NCBI GenBank assembly: GCA_964428895.1
Contig: CAYRZU010000001.1
Coordinates: 1-64,000 of the forward strand
DNA from: HyVt-337 sp964428895
Lineage (GTDB): Bacteria; Planctomycetota; Phycisphaerae; SM23-33
DNA length: 64,000 nucleotides
Reading direction: 5' to 3'
Below the pieces are notes generated by a model. The model made no database searches. It was given only the letters and a program-made list of their open reading frames with translations, and had not been told where the DNA came from. How positions within the stretch are numbered: position 1 is the first letter of the stretch; each line of letters starts with the position of its first letter. Shown in pieces: positions 17,925-24,845 of the stretch. The position numbers and the translations under genes are program-made.

Positions 17925-18251
17925 CTAGTAGCCGACGCGTACCACGTAGGGCGTCAGCATGCTGGATCGGCCAAACAGCCAGGCGCGATCCCAGTCGTCC
18001 ACCAGCATCCGCGTATTGAGGTTCTTGATATTGTCGTAGCGACGAGAACGTGTGGCGCTGTCATCGAGCAGGCCGTTCTTCATATTGGCCTCCAACAGGG
18101 AGCCCGATTCGTATTGTTCCTGAATCGCCAGGGCCCTCTGCTGGGCTGGCGTGAACTGTTGCTGGTCCATCTTGACGGACTGCTGATCCTCGCAGCCAAC
18201 CAGGGAGGCGGCTACGGCAACAAATACCATCGTCATGACAAATCGTCTCAT
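17925..18251 (-). CDS. Small predicted lipoprotein of unknown function
   Basis: 108 residues. The chosen ATG (18251) has GAGG seven bases upstream and begins a lipoprotein signal peptide ending in the lipobox LVGC at residues 17-20. The mature part is short, hydrophilic and helical (QQFTPAQQRALAIQEQYESG, DDSATRSRRYDNIKNLNTR). It ends with an aromatic tail (DWDRAWLFGRSS...PYVVRVGY). No known domain recognised. It is a single gene with its own terminator. An upstream in-frame codon at 18284 is rejected because it would bury the signal peptide. Confidence 0.75.
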   Translation of the reverse strand: MRRFVMTMVFVAVAASLVGCEDQQSVKMDQQQFTPAQQRALAIQEQYESGSLLEANMKNGLLDDSATRSRRYDNIKNLNTRMLVDDWDRAWLFGRSSMLTPYVVRVGY

Positions 18252-18376
18252 GGCGTTCACCTCGAAATTGCTATCGCGTTGCACGCGGGTTCATAACTGT
18301 CAGCCTAATGTATATCGGCCAGCATGCGGGCCGGACGGACAGCAAATCCGTGGGCAATCTTCGCTCAGACAGCCGG

Positions 18377-18889
18377 TTAGGCGTCCATGCCCGGGCTTGG
18401 GGGGAACAGGGCCTCGCCGGTAGTCGCCAGTGCGGTCGTTAGCTCTACGTAATGGTAGGCCAGGCCAGCCTGGGCGTGCAGCCGGAGAATGTCCTCATGC
18501 TTCGCTTGGTAAATCTCGGCGGCAGGTTCACGTAACGACTGGTTACAAAAGTAGATGCGGCATCCAAGGGGCCGGTTGGCCCGCGCCGTGCAACGTGGGC
18601 CGACCTGGTATGGGCATCGCCCTGGGCGGATGGGGCTCGGTGGGCTCCCGGCGAGGGTTAGCCAGGCCAGTTCGATGGTGGTCACGTAGAGCCGGTGGTC
18701 GGCAATATCGAACCGGCAGCACGCGCCACCGCCCCAACATCGGGCCGACAGCACGGATAGCTCCGCGTCGGTGGCGGCGTAGGTGGCGACCAGCGCCTCC
18801 AGGACATCCGGGCGGGCCAGGCACTGGGCGACGGCGTCGGCCAGGTTGCCGGTGGTCGGCTGGGCCGGCGATGACTCAGCGGGTGGCAT
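18377..18889 (-). CDS. YkgJ-like cysteine-cluster protein (second of overlapping pair)
   Basis: About 170 residues. It contains CWGGGACCRFD near residue 50, GRCPYQVGPRC and PLGCRIYFC, matching the pattern of YkgJ/UPF0153-type proteins, which use clustered cysteines to bind zinc or iron-sulphur. The ATG at 18889 overlaps the end of the preceding YkgJ-family gene by 14 bp in another frame, so translation is probably coupled. The open frame extends upstream to 19165, but that part is the low-complexity shadow of the neighbouring gene. Function unknown. Confidence 0.68.
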   Translation of the reverse strand: MPPAESSPAQPTTGNLADAVAQCLARPDVLEALVATYAATDAELSVLSARCWGGGACCRFDIADHRLYVTTIELAWLTLAGSPPSPIRPGRCPYQVGPRCTARANRPLGCRIYFCNQSLREPAAEIYQAKHEDILRLHAQAGLAYHYVELTTALATTGEALFPPSPGMDA

Positions 18890-19316
18890 TCTTTCGCTTC
18901 TCGATCTCGTCGAGGCGGTGAAGGTCGCCGCGGTTGATGCCCGGGCAGCGGATACCCGCCAGGGCCCAGGCCTTGGGGCCGACCAGATTACCGGGCCAGA
19001 AGGGCCAAGTCCGACACTGCGTGGGGCGGACCGGGTAGACCGAACAGCCGCGATTCCCGTCTTCATCGGCTTTGAGGAAGACGCAATCCTTGGTGTCCGG
19101 CTCTTCCTTGAGGCTGTAGCGCCGACCTTCCTTGCGGACGTAGGCTTTGCGGAAAGCCTGTTCATCCATCTTGAGGTGTTGGGCGATGGCGGCGATTTGC
19201 TCGGTCGTCACCCACACGTAGCCTTCGACCGGCCCGGCGCAGCACCGCCCGCAGCCGTTGCACTCGAAGGCCAGGCCGGCGGCGTACCAGGGAGGTTTGC
19301 GATTCAGCAGAGCCAT
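18876..19316 (-). CDS. YkgJ family cysteine-cluster (zinc/iron-chelating) protein
   Basis: 146 residues with the family pattern: ECNGCGRCCAGPVEGYVWVT (CxxCxxCC) near residue 18, then CVFLKADEDGNRGCSVYPVRP, then QCRTWPFWP. These eight or so cysteines form the predicted metal or cluster site of the YkgJ family (Pfam CxxCxxCC). The ATG at 19316 is chosen because it begins the conserved region and has no Shine-Dalgarno; instead TATAAT ends only eight bases upstream, so the mRNA should be leaderless. It overlaps a second, diverged Cys-cluster gene downstream. Confidence 0.85.
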   Translation of the reverse strand: MALLNRKPPWYAAGLAFECNGCGRCCAGPVEGYVWVTTEQIAAIAQHLKMDEQAFRKAYVRKEGRRYSLKEEPDTKDCVFLKADEDGNRGCSVYPVRPTQCRTWPFWPGNLVGPKAWALAGIRCPGINRGDLHRLDEIEKRKNATR

Positions 19317-19324
19317 AGACGCGC

Positions 19325-19352
19325 TATTATAGCTTGGTCGGCCGCGGCGACA
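19325..19352 (-). promoter_or_regulatory. Promoter predicted to give a leaderless ykgJ-family mRNA
   Basis: Minus-strand TTGTCG (19352-19347), 16-bp spacer, TATAAT (19330-19325). Transcription should begin near 19318, one to three bases before the ATG at 19316. No Shine-Dalgarno is present between. Confidence 0.65.
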
Positions 19353-19368
19353 AAGCGGTTGCGCCGAG

Positions 19369-22300
19369 TTAGCCCCCGTTGGCCAAGCGCGCGAGGCGGC
19401 GGTAGTATTCGGCCAGTTCGCGTCGGTAGGCGTCGGGGTAGGCGCCGTCGCCGGCGTCGTGGATATCCTCGGCGACGTGTTTGGGCAGCGCCGCGGACGG
19501 GTCGTCGACGATGTCGGCCTCACCGGCCAAGGCGGCCGAGGCGCCCTGGAGTGAACCCATGGTGACGTGCTTGCGGCGGAGGACATTACGATAACGGTAA
19601 TGGCCCAGGTCATCGTGGACCTGGTTCATCAATGTAATGGACTCGAGCAGTCGCAGGCCGGCCAGGTCGCCAGGGGCCAGTTGGGCCGCGAGCCGTTCGG
19701 CCCGGTTGATCAGGGCCGCCTGCTGGCCGGCCAACCGCGCCATTTCCTTGGCCAGCGGCGGCGGGACGGGGCCCTCCAGTCCCTCGCCGCCGGCGCCGGA
19801 TAACTTGCCGCCGCCGGTGGCGCCGCCGGGCGGATCGGTGGCGGAGTCATCGACTTGCCCTTCCTGGAACGCATCGCCCGTCAGGCGGGTGGGGGTGCGG
19901 CGCCCGCCCTTGCCGACTGCGTCGGCCTGGACGTGCTCGCCGCTGGCCTTGCCGGCCCGGCCCTCGCCCGATCGGCCGGAAATCTCGCTGCTGTTGGGCA
20001 ACTGGTTGCCGGTTACGCCCTGGGCGCTCATGTTGGAGATCGGCCCGTCGGCGGCATCCCAGCCGGCCCCCAGATCAAGACTGTCGGCCCACTGGCTGGT
20101 GAGGTCCTCCATTTCCTCGAAGAGATCTTCTTCCTCTTCAAGCAAGTCGCCGACCAGGTCCTGCAGTTCGGTGGGCAATTCGCTCTGTTCGACCAGGACG
20201 TCGTCGGTGGGGTCTTCCATGGCCCACTTCTCACGATCCGGCACGTCGCGGAGCCATCGCTCCAGATTGCCCGTCAGCGTGTCGGCGTTTTCGATGCCCG
20301 CTTGCTCCAGGGCGACGGCCATTTCGACGGCCGACGCCGAGAGGGCGTCGACGACCATGGTGACGTCCATCTTGATCGACAGCAGTTCTTCCAGCATGGT
20401 CGGGGAGGCGAAGTCCTGTTGGGCCAGTTCCGATAGGTCGCTGAAGGCTTCGGCTAGGAACGTGTCCAGCTCATCCTGGGCGGCGATCAATTGATCGAGC
20501 TTGGCTTTGTCGGCGTCGGTGAAGTCGTCGACGTTCTTCTTGGCCAGGTCTGCTGCTTGGTCGACCAGCTTGGTCTGGGCGGCCTTGTATTGTTCGAGGG
20601 CGGCTTGGAGCTGTTCGAGCTGTTCGCGGGCGTGATCGGGCAGGTCTTCTCCGGCGGCGTGGGTTGCGGCAGAATCATCGACCTTCAGCGACGCCACCAG
20701 CGCCGCGAGCATGCGGAGCTTGCGAAGAATGGCATCCTGCGTACGGATCAGCGGGCCAGCCAGGTCGGCGCGTTCGGCCAGATCGGTCAGGGCACCCAGG
20801 GCGTCGGCTTGGGCGATGGCGGTCTGGGCTTCGTTGCCGGCCAGTTCGGCCAGGACCTGCTGGATGGCCTGGGTCTGCTGATCGAAGGGGAAGTTGACAG
20901 CCAGGTCCAGCATGTCGGTTCGGATGGCCCGTTGGGCGCGGGCGATCTCCGCGGCGGCGGCCTGGACAGCGTCGACGGTATCGTGCTGCGTGGCGGCGAG
21001 TTCGGCCTTGACGCGTTGGGCGGCCTGGAGCTTCAGCAGCGCCAGCAGCCGGTCGCGGAGACGGCCGTATCGGTCTGTTCGCTCGGCGGCGAGGGAGTCG
21101 GCGTTGCGGACGGTGACGGTGTACTCGGCCGTTCGCGCCACCTGCGGGCCCGGTTGGCCGGGCAGGTCGCGGTTGTCGGTGACCTCGGCGTAGTAGACCA
21201 GAACGTCGCCATCATCGAAGGAGCGGTCGAGTTGGTGCGTGTAGTCGATGGCGCCGCCGGGGCCGTCCGGCAGGGGGTATTCGTGAATCGGTTGGGCGGG
21301 CCGGCCTTGCTTGCCGCCGTAGAGCGTGACGCGGGTCAGGCCGTAGTCATCGTCCACGCGGATGCGGGTGGCCAATCTGCCGCCTAGAGCCAGGGCCGTA
21401 TCTTGGGCGGGCATGACGAATCGGATTGTGGGCGGCTGATCGTTAACAGCGTCGATGTCCCACGTATCGGGCCCGCCGTTGGTCGGTTGGGGGAACTGGC
21501 GGAGCGTCTGGTCGGCGTCGTCGGCGACAACGATGGTGTAGGCGTCGTCCTGGGTGACCGTGGTCGAGGCGACGAACGTGCGGGCGTCATTGCCACGATC
21601 CATTGCGATACGCTCGCCACTGGCCAGGGCGACGGTGGCGTTCGGTACGGCCACGGAGGTCGTCATCGTCAGCGTCACCTGCGTGCCGACGGGCGCCACG
21701 ACGGGGCCGGTGAAGGCCTCGGGCGTTTCGGGGGATAGATTGGTGTAGGCCGGGTAGTCGTAACGGACGGCCAGCGACTCCAGATCGACCCGTTCGATGA
21801 CACTGATGGTGTACCACCGGCGGTCGGTGGGCCACCGGGAGTCGTCGATCTGCACCGCGTACCGTACGGTTTGCCGGGCCGGGCCGAGGGAGTGGGTGTA
21901 GGTGGTGTTGGCGTCACTGGGTAGCATGGCGGTCGGCTCGCCGCCGTCGATGATGAGCGTGGCCGTGTGAGGCGTGGCGCTTTCGTTGCCGATGGTGGCG
22001 ACAATGTCGATGGGCTGACCGGCGAAGACGGTGACGTCGCCGGGGGTGATGCTCTTGGCGACGAGGGTGTTGGTGTGGGGGACGTATCGGGCGGGCCTGA
22101 TCACGGCCAGCAATCCCCGTCGCAAGGCTTGGCCTTGGGCGACGCCCAAGGCCGCCGCGGCGACACAGGCTACGGCGGCGATGAGGGCCCATCGCTTCAG
22201 CGGCTTGGCCGAGACGCTGGATGCCCAGTCCAGTCGGCGGGCGCGTTGGGTGGATTCGTTGATGGCCTGTTGAACCAGCGACGGGCTGGGCTGGGCGACG

Positions 22301-22644
22301 TCGTCGGACAGCAACACCGCGTTGATTAGTCCGTTGCGAAGCTCGGGGTGGGTCTGCTCAACGAAGCGGGCGGTCTGGGCCGGCGTCTGGCGCCACAAGG
22401 CCGGGCGAACGAGGAAGTGAACGGTCGCCGTCGCCGCGGCCACCACAACGCTGGCCAGGCACACCCACCTCAGGGCAACCGGCGGCTGCTCGGGCCAGTA
22501 GCCTGCGACGGCCGTGATCAGAAGCAGGGCCCCGCACACTACCGCCACCATTCCGGCGGCGCCGGTGGCCATGCGCAGTGATTTTCGACGGCGGTGCAGG
22601 TCGGCCAATTGCCGATTGATCTCGTCGATGCCTTGGTAGTTCAT
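19369..22644 (-). CDS. DUF4175-like membrane protein with long coiled coil
   Basis: About 1,091 residues from the ATG at 22644. A short cytosolic start is followed by two helices (near residues 30-50 and 60-80), and a third (LKRWALIAAVACVAAAALG) follows at about 150-170. Then come Ig-like beta domains, a long region rich in Ala, Gln, Glu and Leu predicted as coiled coil (about 550-850), and a disordered Gly/Ser/Glu-rich stretch. It ends with a helical tail. This architecture matches the large DUF4175-type proteins often found in planctomycetes next to MoxR/BatA-like genes; none of those are adjacent here. A role at the cell envelope is inferred. The frame extends to 22710, but those 22 residues look non-coding. 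Confidence 0.75.
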   Translation of the reverse strand: MNYQGIDEINRQLADLHRRRKSLRMATGAAGMVAVVCGALLLITAVAGYWPEQPPVALRWVCLASVVVAAATATVHFLVRPALWRQTPAQTARFVEQTHPELRNGLINAVLLSDDVAQPSPSLVQQAINESTQRARRLDWASSVSAKPLKRWALIAAVACVAAAALGVAQGQALRRGLLAVIRPARYVPHTNTLVAKSITPGDVTVFAGQPIDIVATIGNESATPHTATLIIDGGEPTAMLPSDANTTYTHSLGPARQTVRYAVQIDDSRWPTDRRWYTISVIERVDLESLAVRYDYPAYTNLSPETPEAFTGPVVAPVGTQVTLTMTTSVAVPNATVALASGERIAMDRGNDARTFVASTTVTQDDAYTIVVADDADQTLRQFPQPTNGGPDTWDIDAVNDQPPTIRFVMPAQDTALALGGRLATRIRVDDDYGLTRVTLYGGKQGRPAQPIHEYPLPDGPGGAIDYTHQLDRSFDDGDVLVYYAEVTDNRDLPGQPGPQVARTAEYTVTVRNADSLAAERTDRYGRLRDRLLALLKLQAAQRVKAELAATQHDTVDAVQAAAAEIARAQRAIRTDMLDLAVNFPFDQQTQAIQQVLAELAGNEAQTAIAQADALGALTDLAERADLAGPLIRTQDAILRKLRMLAALVASLKVDDSAATHAAGEDLPDHAREQLEQLQAALEQYKAAQTKLVDQAADLAKKNVDDFTDADKAKLDQLIAAQDELDTFLAEAFSDLSELAQQDFASPTMLEELLSIKMDVTMVVDALSASAVEMAVALEQAGIENADTLTGNLERWLRDVPDREKWAMEDPTDDVLVEQSELPTELQDLVGDLLEEEEDLFEEMEDLTSQWADSLDLGAGWDAADGPISNMSAQGVTGNQLPNSSEISGRSGEGRAGKASGEHVQADAVGKGGRRTPTRLTGDAFQEGQVDDSATDPPGGATGGGKLSGAGGEGLEGPVPPPLAKEMARLAGQQAALINRAERLAAQLAPGDLAGLRLLESITLMNQVHDDLGHYRYRNVLRRKHVTMGSLQGASAALAGEADIVDDPSAALPKHVAEDIHDAGDGAYPDAYRRELAEYYRRLARLANGG

Positions 22645-22766
22645 CGGATGCCCATTCAGGTGCGCGGGGCTGCCGGCGGCATTATAGCGGTCGCGGCGAC
22701 GGGAGCGCATACGTCATCTGCTAGCTGAACGCATTCGGGGAGCGGTTATGGCCGCGGCGGGAGCGA

Positions 22767-24092
22767 TTACTGGCTCTTAAAGGCCAGGTCGAACCAGGTG
22801 TTCATTTCCTGATCGCTGATCGCGGTGGTGCGGCCGCCGGCGTATTCCTTCTCGACATTGAGGCGAAGCGCCTGCAGGCGGGCGTCGTCCTTGGGGACGT
22901 CCATGCTGCGGACGGTCTTGATCCAATGCTGAATGCCGGCCGCCCCGGACTTGTCGGTAATGGCAACGCCCGGGGGGCTATCAAGAATCTTGCCCGTATC
23001 AAAGGGGCTGTAGATCTCCTCGCTCTTGAGGAGCCCGTCGGCGTGGATGCCGGCGCGGGTGGTATTGAAGTCGCGCCCCACCAGCGGATAGTTCGTGGGG
23101 ATCTTGTAGCCGATTTGCTTGGCGTAGTAGTCGGCGATCTCGCGGATTACGGAGTAGTTGATCCGATCGTCGTGGCCGCGCAGTTGACCGGCCTCGATCA
23201 CCATGGCCTCGACCGGGGTGTTGCCCGTTCGCTCGCCAATACCCAGCAAGCTGCCGTTGCAGGTCGAACAGCCGTACAGCCAGGCCGTGGCGGGGTTGAT
23301 CAGCACTTTGTGGAAATCATTGTGGCCGTGCCATTCCAGCAGGTCGCCGGGATAGCCGACGTCGCGGACCAACGCCGCAACCAGCTTGGGGACGCTGCGA
23401 GGCAGCTTGGCGGTGGGCCAGGGCACGCCGAAGCCCATGGTGTCGCACAGGCGGATCTTCACGTCGATGCCGGATTCGTCCCGGAGCTTCAGCAGTTCGC
23501 AGGCGAAGGGCACCACGAAGCCGTAGATGTCGGCCCGGGTAATGTCCTCGAAGTGGCATCGCGGAATGATGCCGACCGACAGCGCCTCTTTGACCACGCC
23601 GAGGTATTGCTCCATGGCCTGGCGGCGATTCTTCTTAAGCTTCAGGAAGATATGGTAGTCGCTGCAACTGGTCAGGATGCCGGTTTCGGCCAGTTCCATA
23701 TCCTGGACGAACTTGAAGTCGGCCTTGACGGCGCGAATCCAGCCGGTGACTTTGGGAAACTCAAAGCCAAGCTCCAGACACTTGCTGACCGCCTCGCGAT
23801 CGTGGGCGGTGTAGAGGAAGAACTCGCTGTGGCGGATCAGGCCCGTGCCGCCGTCGAGCTTGTGCAGCAGCGTGTAAAGGTCCACCACCTGCTGAACGGC
23901 GTAAGGCGGGCGGGCCTGCTGGCCGTCGCGGAAGGTGGTGTCGCTGATGGCGAAATGCTCCGCCGGCGCCATCTCGACCGACTCATCTTCAAAGAGCACG
24001 CTGGGCAGCTGGGTGTAGGGGAACATCTCCCGGAACAGGGCGGGCTCGTCGACGTTCTGGAGCGGGTACTTGTTGGTTGTCTTCTTGGGCAC
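22767..24092 (-). CDS. LeuA/homocitrate-synthase-family acyltransferase (isopropylmalate synthase-like)
   Basis: About 441 residues from GTG 24092, which has GGGAG seven bases upstream. The HMGL-like TIM barrel opens with SDTTFRDGQQARPPY (the RDGxQ metal and substrate motif). CHFEDITRAD and HGHNDFHKV (metal-binding HxH) follow, as does GNTPVEAM. The enzyme condenses acetyl-CoA with a 2-oxo acid. It lacks the long C-terminal LeuA regulatory domain, so it is not a standard feedback-inhibited isopropylmalate synthase. The GQQARPPY variant also occurs, as far as I recall, in proteins proposed to be Re-type citrate synthases or homocitrate synthases. Which 2-oxo acid it uses is open. No leucine genes are adjacent. 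Confidence 0.85.
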   Translation of the reverse strand: MPKKTTNKYPLQNVDEPALFREMFPYTQLPSVLFEDESVEMAPAEHFAISDTTFRDGQQARPPYAVQQVVDLYTLLHKLDGGTGLIRHSEFFLYTAHDREAVSKCLELGFEFPKVTGWIRAVKADFKFVQDMELAETGILTSCSDYHIFLKLKKNRRQAMEQYLGVVKEALSVGIIPRCHFEDITRADIYGFVVPFACELLKLRDESGIDVKIRLCDTMGFGVPWPTAKLPRSVPKLVAALVRDVGYPGDLLEWHGHNDFHKVLINPATAWLYGCSTCNGSLLGIGERTGNTPVEAMVIEAGQLRGHDDRINYSVIREIADYYAKQIGYKIPTNYPLVGRDFNTTRAGIHADGLLKSEEIYSPFDTGKILDSPPGVAITDKSGAAGIQHWIKTVRSMDVPKDDARLQALRLNVEKEYAGGRTTAISDQEMNTWFDLAFKSQ

Positions 24093-24135
24093 GGCCGAAC
24101 TCCCGGGCGAAACAGAGGAACACTTAGAGCACAGT

Positions 24136-24164
24136 ATTGTAGGGGCCACAGGGGCGTCTCGCAA
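24136..24164 (-). promoter_or_regulatory. Promoter of the LeuA-like gene
   Basis: Minus-strand TTGCGA (24164-24159), 17-bp spacer, TACAAT (24141-24136). The expected start is near 24129, about 37 nt before the GTG start. Confidence 0.5.
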
Positions 24165-24209
24165 GCGGCTTGAAGTTCCCAGGCGATAAAGGCCGAATCG
24201 TTCACCGAA

Positions 24210-24839
24210 TCACTCGACAATGGTGACTTGGTTGCCTTCAACGCGAAGCCGGCCCGCGGCGAACATGCGGATGGCCTCGGGGAAGGCGATGCACTCCTGC
24301 TCGAACACCCGAGTGGCTAGGGTATCGGCGTCATCATCGGGCAAAACGGGGACGGCCCGCTGCAGGATGATGGGGCCGGCGTCGTATTCGTTGGTCACGA
24401 AGTGGATGGTGCAGCCGGACTCAGCCTCACCGGCGGCCAAGACAGCCTCATGCACGTGATGGCCCCACATGCCGTGCCCGCCGTACTTAGGCAGCAGGGC
24501 CGGATGGATGTTCATCACCTTGCCTTCGTATTGCGGCGGGATGTGCCACAAGCTCAAGAAGCCGGCCTGGATGATCAGATCGACCTTCGCGGCGTCGAGG
24601 ATTTCGGCTAGCCGGGCCGAGTAAGTTTCGGTGTCCGGCATTTGCTTGTAGGGCACGAGGTGAACGGCCAGTCCGCGCGCTTCGGATCGTTCGATGCCTT
24701 TGCACTCGCGTGAGGCGATCACCACAGCCACGTCCGCATCCAGTCGCCCGGCGTCGATTTCGTCGCAGATATTCAGCAACGTCCGCCCGCCGCCGGACAG
24801 CAGTACGCCCAAACGAAGCTTGTTGCGAGCGTCGGTCAT
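24210..24839 (-). CDS. purN: Phosphoribosylglycinamide formyltransferase
   Basis: 209 residues, the standard size of PurN. It transfers the formyl group of 10-formyl-THF to GAR in purine synthesis. The N-terminal GVLLSGGGRTL is the phosphate-binding loop, and NIHPALLPKYGGHGMWG carries the catalytic Asn-His pair and ligands. SGCTIHFVTNEYDAGPIILQ contains the catalytic Asp. It starts six bases after the ileS stop, with GGAAGG inside the end of ileS, so the two are co-transcribed. Confidence 0.95.
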   Translation of the reverse strand: MTDARNKLRLGVLLSGGGRTLLNICDEIDAGRLDADVAVVIASRECKGIERSEARGLAVHLVPYKQMPDTETYSARLAEILDAAKVDLIIQAGFLSLWHIPPQYEGKVMNIHPALLPKYGGHGMWGHHVHEAVLAAGEAESGCTIHFVTNEYDAGPIILQRAVPVLPDDDADTLATRVFEQECIAFPEAIRMFAAGRLRVEGNQVTIVE

Positions 24840-24845
24840 GGGTCG

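Noticed and set aside
18890..19165. N-terminal extension of the second Cys-cluster protein
   Set aside because: It is Arg/Ser/Thr-rich and lies opposite in frame to the conserved upstream YkgJ gene; the ATG at 18889 gives a normal-sized protein.
22926..24173. 415-codon plus-strand frame opposite the LeuA-like gene
   Set aside because: Shadow frame: the opposite strand has the conserved acyltransferase motifs, and this translation has none.
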